Shown: in pieces, positions 1 to 10,971 of the stretch | Layout of the letters: each line of letters starts with the position of its first letter | Numbering within the stretch: the stretch's first letter is position 1 | Source: Orobanche coerulescens | Lineage: Eukaryota > Streptophyta > Magnoliopsida > Lamiales > Orobanchaceae | DNA length: 64,000 nt | Assembly: GCA_033398695.1 (NCBI GenBank) | Contig: CM065806.1 | Location: 47,641,001-47,705,000 of the forward strand | Direction of reading: 5' to 3' | Translations under genes and position numbers: made by a program | Notes under the pieces: model-generated | What the model was told of the DNA's origin: nothing | Databases searched by the model: none | Seen by the model: the letters and a program-made list of their open reading frames with translations, nothing else

Positions 1-170
1 TGGAAAACCTTGATCGAAAACGATGGAAAGAAAATTAAAATCTCAAGGTGACAATGGACTTGAGTTTTGCAATCAATTGTTTGATGAGCTTTGTGCTCAA
101 TCTGGTATTCGAGACATAAGTCTGTCCCTTATACACCCCAACAAAATATGGTGGCTGAACAGATGAATAG
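1..170 (+). pseudogene. Ty1/copia integrase core fragment (second copy)
   Basis: The window opens inside a copia integrase core. The segment matches 42387-42562, which reads in frame as the second catalytic Asp region (motif TDNGLEF) and the C-terminal PQQN region of the core. Here the frame is broken: relative to the downstream copy it is 6 bases shorter, with small losses at positions corresponding to CCAGACTGG, GGACTGAC and TTCAGAG. It ends at base 170 with AATAG, the target site where LTR A is inserted, exactly as in the downstream copy. The rest of the element lies to the left of the window. All the length changes fall at CAG/CTG words, so they may be sequence errors rather than mutations. 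Confidence 0.85.
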
Positions 171-485
171 TGTAATATCCGAGATTTTTATTCTGATTAA
201 TTCGAATTTTTCTTTTTTTTAGACCGGAAATCTCTCGGTTTTCGAGCGTTGGTAATATTTTTCTCGACAATCGATTTTGTGTTTATGGCCATATGTGGTG
301 ATTTGTTGTATATTATTTTCATTTCGGATCGATGTTGTTGTCCGCGAGCGTTTCGTTGTGTTTGTTCCGTGCGTTTTAAGGAATCGAGTCGTCAGGGCAC
401 TGCATCTGGGCACTAGCCGGACGGTTGCGGGAGGAACCGGCACGGCAGCTGGGCGCTGGCCGGACGGGCGCCGCAGGGACCGGCA

Positions 486-740
486 TAGGGTACGCTACTA
501 CCTGGGCCGAGCGCACGATATGCGGCACCCAGCGCACGCTACCTGAGCCGGGCAGTGAGGCCCCTGAGGTTCTGGACTCCGGAGAGTTGGCCGGTAGCGC
601 ATGCTACGGCCGGTCGCTGCGCGCGCTAACCTGCAGACGTAGCGCACGTTGCTCGGCAGCCAGCGCGCGCTACCTGGGCGAGGGGATCAGTCCAGGAGCC
701 TCTGGACTGGACCATGGTTGGCCCGCTAGCGCACGCTAGG
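486..740. promoter_or_regulatory. Palindrome array (TAGCGCACGCTA type) of LTR A
   Basis: About eight 12-bp palindromes or near-palindromes of the form TAGCG-NN-CGCTA lie in GC-rich DNA. They end just before the TATA box at 749-759 (CTATATATTTG). The equivalent arrays in the other A copies are at 42880-43130 and 50373-50670; the last has about ten units. The position directly upstream of the TATA box places the array in U3, where enhancers and silencers act. The function is inferred only. Confidence 0.75.
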
Positions 741-748
741 GCGGTCTG

Positions 749-759
749 CCTATATATTT
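749..759 (+). promoter_or_regulatory. TATA box of LTR A (copy 1)
   Basis: CTATATATTTG follows the palindrome array directly. It is followed by a pyrimidine-rich leader, as expected of the U3/R boundary of a plant LTR promoter. The same box occurs at 43141-43150 and 50681-50690. Confidence 0.65.
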
Positions 760-1651
760 GACCAAGCGACCTGTTTCAACCCATTTTCATTTCATTCTTT
801 TCTTTCCGCGGCGGAGGTTTTGAGAGCAAAGAGGCATGTTGTTGAACAACAAATCCACGAAATTCCTAAGTTCATATCATTGATTTATCATTCCATAACA
901 TCCTTTAATCGACCGAATCAAGGTTAGTTTTTCCTAAAATCCAAACTTTGGAAAATTTGGGGATCTTGGTAGATTTCGTCCGTTCGAGCCATATGAACTT
1001 AGATTGCGATGGATAATTATAGATTAAGTTGTATTCTATCAATTTCATCATCTTTCCACGGTTTTGTCATGTCCGATTAAATCGTTTATATGAGTTTTCA
1101 ATTGACGCCTTCAAGGTGTCAGGGAAAATGCCGTTGAGGGAGATTCGGTCGTTTTGTGATGTTTTCCTCGTGTGATTGATTGTTTATTTGATGATAGGAT
1201 ATTAGGGACGAATTCCCTACGAAAATCTGGTGTTGAGCCCTTCCGATCGTTGTTTTCATTGGAGTTCCGGATTTTTCCAATCGACCGTATTTTCGGAGTA
1301 TTCGCGAGAGATTACCAAGGCAAGTACCTTGATATATGAATTATAACTACGTGAAATCATTGTTGCCGAAGTGTGTGAATTATTTCACTAATATACGTAT
1401 ACATATATATATTTATATGTTAAATATATGTATGTATATAGATATGCGTGTATATATATATATATATATATTTATGTATACATGTATATAGATAAATACA
1501 TACATATGTCAGTGAATGCCGAGTGATGAATGCTAACACTAGTTGACGTACTCAACTTGGGTCGATGGATGAACCATACTTATAGGTATAATGTAGTAAG
1601 GTTATATATATATATTCGGTTGAGTCGTAATATAGGGATATATGTGCGGCG

Positions 1652-3661
1652 TGTAATATCCGTACCTTTCCGTTTTTAGCACTTTCCATTTTTGGTGTAT
1701 GTCTATTTTTGTCGACTCGTCTGTAACCGTTTCGACATTTTGAACCTACTTTATTCTTGGAGTTTTTCCATTTGGACGAGTTTTGGTGGTGTTTTCACGA
1801 GATTTCATTTTATGTCATGTTTCGCCGTATGTACGTTGGATTCTCGTAAACTCGTTCGTTTTCATGATTTCTTTATTTGTACAAGTTCGTATGATTGAGT
1901 GGGTCGTGCTGTGACTTTCAGTCTGTAAATCCGACGTCGTAGCGTGATTTTCGTGCACTTGGGCCATTTTTGTAATTTCCTATAAGTTTAGGGAAATTCA
2001 TCTCCTTGTCATACTTTGGATTCCTCGGTAGTTGGAAGTGCATTTACTGTCGAACACTCAGCTTCGTTATTATGAATACCTCGTATTTACACTTTTGATT
2101 CTATCCTCGTGTTGTGGTTCGTCGTTGAATCGTATGCGTAATTATGTTGAGCTGGGATGCGCTACGTGCATAACGTCGTTATGCATGATCCATAACGACG
2201 TTATAACCTTCCCAATTTAGTACAGACATTTGGTTACGTCGTTAACGGATTGGGTTACGTCGTAACCATCATAACGTGCGTTAACGGCTTATGTTAACGT
2301 CGTAACACGCTGTCGGCGTTTTAAACCCGACTTAACCTCGGTCGTTTCTTTTCATTCTTCTTCAACCCTTCTCGCGACATGAGTGTTCTCGGCGCCTTTG
2401 GAGCGATTTGTCCAGAGCAATCCGTGGATTTCCTTTAGAGATTGATTATTGTGTACCAAGGGAGATTAACCTACAACATTATCATCTTCCATCAGTCGAA
2501 TCCAAGGTATTTCCTTAGGAACCCTAACTTTGACGAATTTGGGGTTTTTTTTCGGGATTCTAGAGACTAGTTCCGAATTGTTCATTTATGTTATGATATT
2601 CCTTACCGATTGTTGTTATTGGGTGATTCCCAATCCGTTTTCCTCGAATTAATCCGTGAATTGTTGATACGGGGAGATTTTGCGTAAACCCTCGCCCGTA
2701 TCGATTGATCGTTCATTGTCGTAGCATGTAATCGGGGTTATGGGAGTATTCCTTTCGATTATTGATGACCGTTGGGACTGAGTTATGCTAATTCTTCGTT
2801 TAGGAACCGTCGTTTTCCATTCGGATCGTCCGTAGTCAGTTTTCACTTCCGATTCTTCGAGGATGTCACAAAGGCAAGTACTTTACATTTGTTTACATGT
2901 TCTAGTATTTGAATTATGGCTATATGTGGTTGTTGTGGATGGATATGTGTATTTTCACCTAGGGACGGTCCGACGGGGCCTCTAGGGATACGTATTGCCG
3001 TGTGTGCGTATCACGAACTGTGGTTAACCACCCAGGGATGTCCGACGGGGCTCTGCGGGGTACGGTGGCCGTGAGTCTCGTACCAAGGTTAGCTTTGAAT
3101 TGTTTTGGTTGGAGAAAATGTGTTTTGTGCTTGTGCAATGTAAATATTCCGGAATATAAATGATTTTTAAAAATGATTCTTGGCGCATATATTCATCTGA
3201 TTAGAATATAGTTCAAATGGATTGTACTTGCACTAGCAGTTGTCGCTAACCCCTTAAATGGGGGAAATACTTTTTGTATTTCAGGTACAGGTCTTGGAGA
3301 CAAGCGAGCATTCGAGCCGTACGAGGATGATGGGCAAGCATGACACTGTTCATTAGTCAATTGTTGGTTTTTCTGCTCTGTCGGTTATTATCAATGTCTT
3401 GTTTTGGGATTTCTGTAATTTGAAATTGGTTTAAGTACTCGAGTACTTCCTTTTTTAATTTGTTAATGTTGTGTTCCCATTTTGGGAAATGGATTTGATG
3501 TCAAATTTTATTTGTCGGATTGTAGTCTTTTATTTGAATTGTCGTTTTGTTGATGGTTGTATGTCTTTGTCGGATGTTATTTTGGCACGTTAGCCTGGTG
3601 GATTCCACAGTGTGGGGTCCACAGCGCTGTAATATGCCCTGACCGTCTTGGGGGTGTTACA
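1652..3661 (+). repeat. Solo LTR B (copy 1) with 5-bp target duplication
   Basis: It starts TGTAATATCCGTACC and ends GGGGGTGTTACA. CGGCG flanks it on both sides (1647-1651 and 3662-3666). The uninterrupted LTR A at 51531-51545 reads GTGCGGCGTTGG across the same place, so the empty site is visible in the window. No internal sequence, primer site or coding region is present, so this is a solo LTR. It contains donor-like sites at 2507 and 2874, repeats with core TCCGACGGGG near 2969 and 3037, an acceptor-like TTTCAG at 3280-3284, and terminal hairpins. Its palindromes (2165-2310) are degraded compared with the copy at 44577-44720. Confidence 0.9.
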
Positions 3662-3837
3662 CGGCGTTGGTTTGTTATGCCTGAAGGCTTATTGTGAATG
3701 AGTTTTGATTGATAATGTGCGTGCTATTTTTTATTTGTGTAGTTATGGACTGGCGGATAAATTGTGTAACTTGGTGTAATGAGTTGATAATTGTTGTAAC
3801 GTTTGTCTGTGTGCTTGATGTTTGAAACAATGTGGAC

Positions 3838-4170
3838 GATTAGCGCACGCTAATGTATATTTATAGCGCACGCTAATCAGATCGGACCAAAGGAATCTTG
3901 GCTTTGTCAGGTTACTTTCGGCATGTGGGGACACGGGGGTAGGTGCAGACTGTAGCAAGTCAACTATGAGTAGCGTACGCTACGTTTGAAGAGTTGCGTA
4001 CGCTAAATAGAGCGATTTACGTACGCTATTGCATGGGCATTGCGTACGTAAATCATTATATGAAGCAAGATAGTAGCCTCTGGACTTCGATAGCGCACGC
4101 TAACAAAGAATGTTATCGCACGCTAAACTGGTAACGTACGTTAAATGAAGAGGTTAGCGTACGTTAATAA
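3838..4170. promoter_or_regulatory. Palindrome array of LTR D (mixed GCGCACGC and ACGTACGT cores)
   Basis: Ten palindromic 12-mers are interspersed with unique DNA. Both core types occur in the same LTR (TAGCGCACGCTA, TTTACGTACGCTA, TAACGTACGTTA), which links the two core classes. Three more copies follow at 4866-4925. The array sits just upstream of the TATA-like run at 4179. Confidence 0.75.
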
Positions 4171-5690
4171 TGTACAGTGTATATATATGAGTAGTTGGCT
4201 GTCATTCCTCATTTCGTCCATTCTCTTCTTGCAACCGATAGAGAGAACCTTGGGAGGACATTTGGAGTTCCTAAACACTGAGGGATGATCCTCTTTAACA
4301 AGATTAAAGATGGAAATCATGGATTAAAGCCTTGTTCTTTAAATCATTGGCGATTCATGGAAATGGATTCAACCTTGGAAATCAATCCATTCCTTCAAAA
4401 AGGTAATCACTCTTCATCTTTGGATTTCGTTTTGGATTGAATGTTGATGTTCTTGAGTTGATGATTATTACATAAACAAGTTGATAAGCATGATTATGAG
4501 ATGGATTAACGAAGTATGATGATATTAATGTGATTCGTATGGTTTGAATCATATTGATTCATCTTCTTGAGATTAGTTGGTTAATTCTTCTCTTCAGTTT
4601 CGAATGTTGATGTTATTGTTGATAATTACTCCCTGTAATGAAAGATTATGGAAGTGTTGTTACGTTCTTAATGTTTCATGAGGTTGATATTGAGGAAGAT
4701 GATATATGGATATAAGAATTGGATTAAGGGTTGGATGATTACTTATATGTTAAAGGATATCGGATTTCGTTGTTTTGATAGCTATGAACATGGTTTAGAA
4801 TCACTTAGTGTTCTTGATAATCGCCATATGTGATCGGTATCTGAAAAACATGCATCTGTACAGCATTAGCGCACGCTAAGCTTACTGCCTAGCGCGCGCT
4901 AAGTTAAGTGATTAACGTGCGCTAAAAAGGCAGACAGTGCAATATTTTCGTGTTGTGGTTGTGAATTTGTACTGGTTTGAGTTGGATTGTTCAGACTTAT
5001 GTTTAACCGAGATGTCGTAGAGCCGATGGGTTTGTGAATTGGTTTTATCGGATTGTTGTTTATTGATTATTGCCATAGGTTGTGGTAAGTGATCGGTGAT
5101 TAGAACCATGCTTTGCGGTCGTATTCGAGAATGTTCGTAGATTGTATTGATCAGGGCCGAGGGACTTGTAGATGACGGCAATGGATTTGGTAACGACTTC
5201 ATCGGTATCGAGGCAAGTTATTACTTGCTCAGTTATAATGTTTAATGAATAGTTTCAGTTTCATTTCGTTTATAATGCATATAGCAAAGATTATATGTTG
5301 TCTTTCCGATTACGGAAGTTAAATAAATCTTGTATATGATTTATTTCGGTTATTGGCATATTCGGGCATCGAGGTTACCTTATGGTAAATACGAGGATAT
5401 GAGTATCTATAGTTCATTGTCGTTTGGATCGCCGAGCATTGAGGATAATCGCGGTGATGATTTGACATCGAGATTGCTCTGAAGGACTCGGGACAAGTAT
5501 CTTAGTTTGATTCGGTTTAGTGTTAATGATGTTGATCATGCGGGTTGTCATTCATGTTCTTTGAACATGAAGTCGTCTGAGTTGTTTCATCATAGTGTCG
5601 TTCATGTTTTGATTCATATGTTGTTCATGTTGATGAACATATTGAGTTGCATATGTGTATGCATAAGCTGTATTGTTTATGTTGTAAATG

Positions 5691-6025
5691 ATCCGATGGG
5701 ATCATGAGGATCTATCTTTGGGCGCTGGATCGGATGTCCACCATGCGTTGGTTGAAGAGATCATCATGAGGATCTATCTTGAGTGTCTTTGGATCATTGG
5801 ACAAGTTTTCCACCATGCGTTGGTCCGACGGGATCATCATGGGGATCTATCTTGAGGGCTTGGATCGTTGGATTACCCAAGATTGTGTTGATGGAATCAT
5901 GTGGATTCGCATCGTTGGTTTTATATGTGTTTTTGTGCATATGTATATTGTTGGTTATCCATCTCATGTTGATCTAGTAGGATCATCAGGGGATCTATGC
6001 TGAGGGCGCTGGATCATGGGATTTC
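5691..6025 (+). repeat. Imperfect tandem repeats in LTR D
   Basis: About four diverged units are built from GGATCTATCTTGAG, a GGATCGTTGG-like word and CACCATGCGTTGG. They lie between the second donor-like site and the acceptor-like site. Comparable repeats occupy the same interval in LTRs B, E and H. No gene is visible. Confidence 0.65.
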
Positions 6026-6953
6026 CATTGAGTATACACTGTTGTTATTGTTTTGAGCATATTGACGTGGTCATATGAGTATGCATTTGTAGGTCTTGTG
6101 TTGGGACCTTGCCCGTATTGTATTGATCTGACCTCGGATTAGACTGACATGATTGTCGTGGTATTGTGCATCTCGAGGTATGTTCCGTATTTCCATTGGT
6201 TGTTGTCTTTTGATGGTCAATCGATTATTGTATTGAGATGTGATGATATCACCCGATGGATTGGGATTGGACCGAGTTAGCAGAATTTGTAACAGTGAGT
6301 TATGATGATGTTTTAAGAACCTTGGGTTCCGTTTGTGATACAATACCGATGATTAGATATGAGCTTACCGGGTTGTTGAGGATACGAGATGTGAACTTTG
6401 GTAATTATTATCACGAGTTGGTAAAGTTATGGCGGTAAGATTACATTGGTCATATTCTTACTTAGTATTTTCATTGGTATGTAATTATTGATGTGATGTG
6501 ACGGTTATCATTGTTGGATATTATGGCTGATCCCGTCATGGGCTTTCTTTTTAGGGTCTTTGGATATCGAGCTTGTAGCGGTCGTGGAGAGATGAGCTTC
6601 CTGGAGGATACTGGCTAGGGCATGTAATTGTGTATTGAGTTCCTGAACAATTGTTTGTCTTTTCCGCTGCGTGAATATTTTTAAATGACCTTTCGTTCTG
6701 GTAACTTGAGTTATTTTGGAAATCGTTGTCTAAACTATTGAGTTTCGGTCGTTTGGCCTTGCCCTTTTCAAAATGAGGTTTTACGACGGTTTTGATAAAC
6801 GAGTTTTATAACGTCTTCGAATATTTTTAAAGATAGTACTGTCGTTAGCCTCTTGGGCAACTGTAAATGTTTGCGAAAATTTCTCTTAGCCTTGTGGGTT
6901 CCATCTCGGGGCTCACGACGCTGTAATATTCTCGGTTAGTGCAGGGTGTTACA

Positions 6954-8875
6954 AATCCATGATGTGTATGATTAATCTTAGTAGTATTCATGTGTTTGAC
7001 ATCATTTAATCCTTTGTTCTTCGGATCAAGGTATTTTCTTGATTCCCTAGAGTTGACTTTTGAAGTTTTATTCTCGATTTCGTTTTCCATTCGGTTTTGA
7101 TAAACCATTGTCTAATGATGTTGTTAAACATGTTTTATGGATTGTATATCCAGATATTCGGTTCGTTTCAACCCGAATGATGATTTCGGTGTTCTTGAGG
7201 CATAGTGAACATTTAATGTTCGATTAAATATTCAAATGAGTTTTCCTTCGATAGCCTGATGTGATCTCCGTTGTTTTGGCCTTGATCCTCGTCATAATCA
7301 TGTTTTGTTGCTTCTTTCGGAGGATTGTAGGTGCTCGAGGATTTCGAGTTGATCTCCGTTTGTGTCGGTGATTCGTGTGGTGTTATTCTCGTAGTGTTAT
7401 TTGTCTTTATTGCATTCTTGATGATGTTCGGGAGTTGGGGCTGCCCGACCGCATTCCGTTCATTGTCTCGTTTCGATCGTGGTTTCGAGGCAAGTATTTT
7501 CTCATACGATTTATGTCCTGCGAATAGAGTTTAAATGTTGGATTTATGATGGTTATTTTACCCTCGTGAGTATGATTCGTGTGAATTGATTTTGATTTGA
7601 CTATTTTGAACATTGGGGACTTTAATGATATTCCTGCTGGTTTATTGTTGTGGAATTGTGTATTCCGTATTAACTGTGTCGTTGTATTATGATTGATCGT
7701 TCATGATGGAGGTATTGTGTTGAGTATGATAACGGTGTCGGGTAAGTGGACATCCCTAGTAAGTATTCTTGATGAGCTTACATTCTTAGTATATTAGTAT
7801 TGCATGAGTAACGTGTGTGTGTATGCTCACTACGGGTTAGATCCGACGGGGTCTCGGTAGGGGTCCACAGAGGCGTGGGTCCGCGAGCTTGCTTTTAACC
7901 ACTACGGGTTAGATCCGACGGGGTCTCGGTAGGGGTCCACAGAGGCATGGGTTCACGGTTAATTGTGGTGCATTTTGTAAATGTGATTTGATTATGGCAT
8001 TTCCGGAAATGGGTGCTTTTGAACTATGTTTTCATATTTGCATGCATTGACTAAGTCTGTAAGAGGTAAGATGTTCATCTGGCTTACTTGGCTAGGATGG
8101 CACTAGATTATTCTGTCGTGTGTGTTTAATCTTTTAATTGTGGAGTTTTGATGTTGGAAAACGGACCTTGCTATTGTCCTTTGTCTTGTGATTTTATGAG
8201 ATTCGGACGATATCCCAATGATTTTGTAAAGGTCGTTTTACGGAAAGTGATTTTGGGCCGAGACCCATTCGTTTTTGAAATGGTTATTTTTCAACTAAGG
8301 ACTTGAAGTCCAACAAGGTTTCTACTTTTAAAATCCACGAGATGAGGAATTTATTTTCAAACACGTCGGTGATTGCTGTCTAATTAATAAATCTTCTCGG
8401 GAAGGCTTTTGTAGTTAATTGTCGTACCTGATCCGTGATTTCCGTTTGTTTGTTACATTTCGTATGGTTATGTACTTGCACTAGCAAAATAGTGGAATTT
8501 TGCTAACCCCCGAGAAATCGGGGGGTAGATGTCTGTTTTGCTTTCATGTTTTGGGAGCATAGCACGGGGTCGGCATGAAGGATGATGAAAGATGAACGAT
8601 ACTAATCACATGAGGACCGATGCGTTCTTGTATTGGTTCGATCATATTTTATTTCCATTGCGGTATTCTTTCCGTTATGCGGGAGTGTGTAATGTTTTGG
8701 CCTGGTAGGCATATATTGAGATTGAGTTGTATGTGTTATTGAAAGACCAAATCGGTCTATCGAGTCATTTTAGCCTCAAAGGCGATGTTGAGATGTTGAT
8801 TTTTGTTAGCGGCTGGTAGATCCTTGAGGAAAGGGTCTACAGCGTGTAATATCCCGAGTGGATTGGGGTGTTACA
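6954..8875 (+). repeat. LTR E, 5'-truncated
   Basis: The segment ends GGGGTGTTACA at 8875 with the paired terminal hairpins (arms GTAGATCCTT at 8816-8825 and AAGGGTCTAC at 8831-8840). Its left edge abuts the end of LTR D, so its U3 and start are missing. It has donor-like sites at 7031 and 7490, a conserved TGTACTTGCACTAGCA block near 8470, and a strong C5/G6 hairpin near 8503-8525. No gene is supported. D may have inserted into E; the missing D 5' end prevents a target-duplication test. Confidence 0.7.
7828..7965 (+). repeat. Two-unit tandem repeat in LTR E
   Basis: A unit of roughly 64-70 bp beginning CACTACGGGTTAGATCCGAC occurs twice almost unchanged. Its core TCCGACGGGG recurs in LTRs B (2969), H (34677) and, diverged, D (5825). 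Confidence 0.8.
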
Positions 8876-10141
8876 CCCATCATGTCGCACTTCGAGGTTG
8901 ACCCCACCAGTCGGTGATTGGATCGAACTATGCTAGTGACTAACTTAATATCACAAGCACATATCATATTGAATTGTTTAGCCAAAGGTTCACGTATACC
9001 TATCACAATCTTTTGATTCAGTCATTGACTATCTCACAGTGATATCCATGTGACCGAATCAAAGTGAGTCTTGTCCGAGTATACTAATCCCATTAGCATA
9101 CTTATAACGTGTGCGCCCACTATCTCTTAGTGAAGATAAGCACTATACTTATCGAAGTACACGTTATATAAGTCTAGTCTAAAATTAATGTCAAATTAAG
9201 TTTTATCGACTTGCGAACTAGTTAAGCATTCGAGCCTAAAATACTTTCAGTGCTTATCTCCTTATCTTATAACGTGTGGAATGTTTGTTCTCAAATGCAT
9301 GATCAATTATTCTATATATCAAATCATGATGCCAATTATATACAATTAATATAGTAATAATAAATGTCTTATTCGGTTGATGTTCATAATTACAGTACAT
9401 TGCTCTTACTCTCTCATCCTCTGAGTAGCATACGAGGACATATTCTTAATATATTTTTATGGCCTGAATCCCAATACAAGCAACCCACCCACATCTAATT
9501 AGTTACATGTGACGAAATTGAACAATTGCGGAAGGTGTAACTATAAAATGCCACTATCACATATGTTACAATGATATTATATACTCTTTTTGTTCGGTAC
9601 AAACTTTATTATTTGAGTATAAAATCAATATTTTATAAGATTAATATTTTTAATTTTCACACGATCAAATCAAAAAATCACAATCATTATCACAATTAGA
9701 ATCACATAACTTAAAGAATCCCCCTTGATACCTTTTAATCTCATGTCTACTGATTCCCCCTCATTCTAGTCCCGCAAACTTGACAAAATAAGTGGGGAAG
9801 TCTAGTTTGCGCCCCTTTAGTTTTTCTTCCACAAATTAATTTGAAATATAATACTTTTAATATTAAGTTAATTAAACTTATTTATATTTAAAATCTGAAA
9901 TATTTTCTTACTCTCATATAATTATTATTAATTTTTTCAATTTATTTTATTTTTATTTATTTTAGTTCTTTTTCTCTTAAAAACGTCTCATTTTTTTTCT
10001 TTATTTTCTCTTTTAATTTAATTTTCTTAATTTTTTTTTTCATAAAGTAAAATAAATTTGCAATGGCAAACAAGGAAAAAATTCGAAGAAAGGTGGGGAC
10101 AGGGGAAGATGCCTGACAGGGATAACACTTCCCAATATATA
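8876..10141. other. AT-rich region without recognisable gene
   Basis: It begins CCCAT right after LTR E. No open frame of note, LTR boundary, tRNA or rRNA signature was found. The left half has moderate base composition with a run of restriction-site-like unique words. From about 9600 it is strongly AT-rich with oligo(T) and oligo(A) tracts. It may be an old unrecognised transposon remnant or intergenic DNA. Confidence 0.4.
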
Positions 10142-10560
10142 TATATATATAGATTGGTTGAGGTAGAAAAGGTAAATTTCGTAGGAAATAGGAATGGATT
10201 TTGGTCTTTGATTGAGTTAGATCAATGGTTGAGATTTATACTCAGTTATGCTACGTGTTTTTGCTTTGTGCGCTACGCGAACTAAAATATGTAAAATAAG
10301 TGAGGTTGTGTTACGTGTATCGTGTATGTGCTGTTTGTGCTACGGTGCGATAGAAAATGTGCTAGACTAAACCTATTTAATATATGTGCTACGAAATAAT
10401 GAAATATGTGCCAAACTCACATATTTAAAATTTGTGCAGCATAATAATTCTGATTGTGCTACAAACATATGAAAGATGTGCTAGACGGACATATCTTTTC
10501 CTATATTCCTACACTAAGGTGTTTCTCACCATAACCCATATATATATATATATATATATA
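10142..10560. mobile_element. (TA)n-bounded non-coding element M1
   Basis: A (TA)n run precedes AGATTGGTTGAGGTAG. A second (TA)n run follows CTCACCATAACCC at 10525-10540. The ends carry subterminal inverted similarity: GTAGGAAATAGGAAT near the left end and the complement of TATTCCTAC near the right. The interior repeats GTGCTA/GTGCTAC at least six times. There is no coding sequence. The right end resembles those of the elements ending near 31795 and 33351. This is the behaviour of Micron-type or other microsatellite-targeting elements; the family assignment is inference. Confidence 0.6.
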
Positions 10561-10666
10561 TAGATTGGATATGTCGGGGAATGCCGAGTGATGAATGCCA
10601 ACACTAGTTGACGTACTCAACTTGGGTCGATGGATGAACCATACTTATAGATATAATATAGTAAGG

Positions 10667-10707
<41 letters not shown>
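10561..10707. mobile_element. About 110-bp mini-element between (TA)n runs
   Basis: The unit from GGGGAATGCCGAGTGATG to AGTAAGGTTATATA is 95% or so the same as a block inside all three copies of LTR A (about 1505-1610, 43910-44015 and 51390-51500). There it is also bordered by (TA)n. Two unrelated contexts with identical (TA)n boundaries suggest a very short mobile unit or a repeated microsatellite-associated cassette. Confidence 0.55.
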
Positions 10708-10711
<4 letters not shown>

Positions 10712-10971
10712 TTGGATATGGTGGAAACCCTCTTAATGGTGAAATCTAGAAACCAATTGCATTATTAAGCAATTTCATTGCATATTTGTTATTATTTGTT
10801 GCATCAAGCTGGTCGCTAGTATATGCAATAATAATGCAATAAAAATACATAAATGCATTTAATCCTACTCATCTACTGGTAGTTAGATCACTAATATCAA
10901 TGGCCTACAAAAGTTTCTAGATTTCACAAGGTAATTAGTTTTCATATGATCTCTTTCCTATATATATATAT
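10708..10971. mobile_element. Inverted-repeat element in (TA)n
   Basis: A perfect 15-bp inverted repeat, GTGAAATCTAGAAAC at 10739-10753 and its complement at 10913-10927, lies about 32 bp from each (TA)n border. The outermost bases are also imperfectly inverted (GAGATTGGATATG against GAGATCATATGAAAA). It is non-coding and MITE-like. The right (TA)n is also the insertion point of element F. Confidence 0.65.

Larger units (their letters stand above)
171..3836 (+). repeat. LTR of family A, 5' part only, interrupted by solo LTR B
   Basis: The segment begins TGTAATATCCGAG at 171, directly after the AATAG target site. It is collinear with the 5' LTR of element A at 42563-46250, including the same inserted LTR B. 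It stops matching after base 3836, where sequence changes abruptly to LTR D; the 3' part of LTR A is missing. There is no convincing gene in it. It holds a palindrome array, a TATA box, donor-like sites at 923 and 1320, and a (TA)n-rich stretch at 1384-1612. The shared B insertion shows that this segment and the one at 42.5 kb derive from one ancestor or are one locus assembled twice. Confidence 0.85.
3837..6953 (+). repeat. LTR D, 5'-truncated
   Basis: The 3' end GGGTGTTACA is at 6953, with the same two terminal hairpins as the other families (arms GTGGGTTCC at 6894-6902 and GGGGCTCAC at 6908-6916). The 5' terminus is absent; the sequence joins LTR A at 3836/3837. Inside are a palindrome array (3838-4170), a smaller second cluster (4866-4925), a TATA-like run at 4179-4189, donor-like sites at 4403 and 5213, tandem repeats at 5691-6025 and an acceptor-like TTTTTAG ending at 6554. 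No protein-coding gene is supported; the short open frames are not conserved coding sequence. The stretch CTGTAGCAAGTCAAC near 3950 recurs in LTR C near 53434. Confidence 0.75.

Noticed and set aside
219..739. Short frames in LTR A U3 (repeated at 42.6 and 50.1 kb)
   Set aside because: GC-rich palindrome array read as Arg/Gly/Ala-rich peptide; repeated because the LTR is repeated.
1384..1500. (TA)n tract as replication origin or scaffold attachment site
   Set aside because: A simple microsatellite inside an LTR; nothing specific supports either role.
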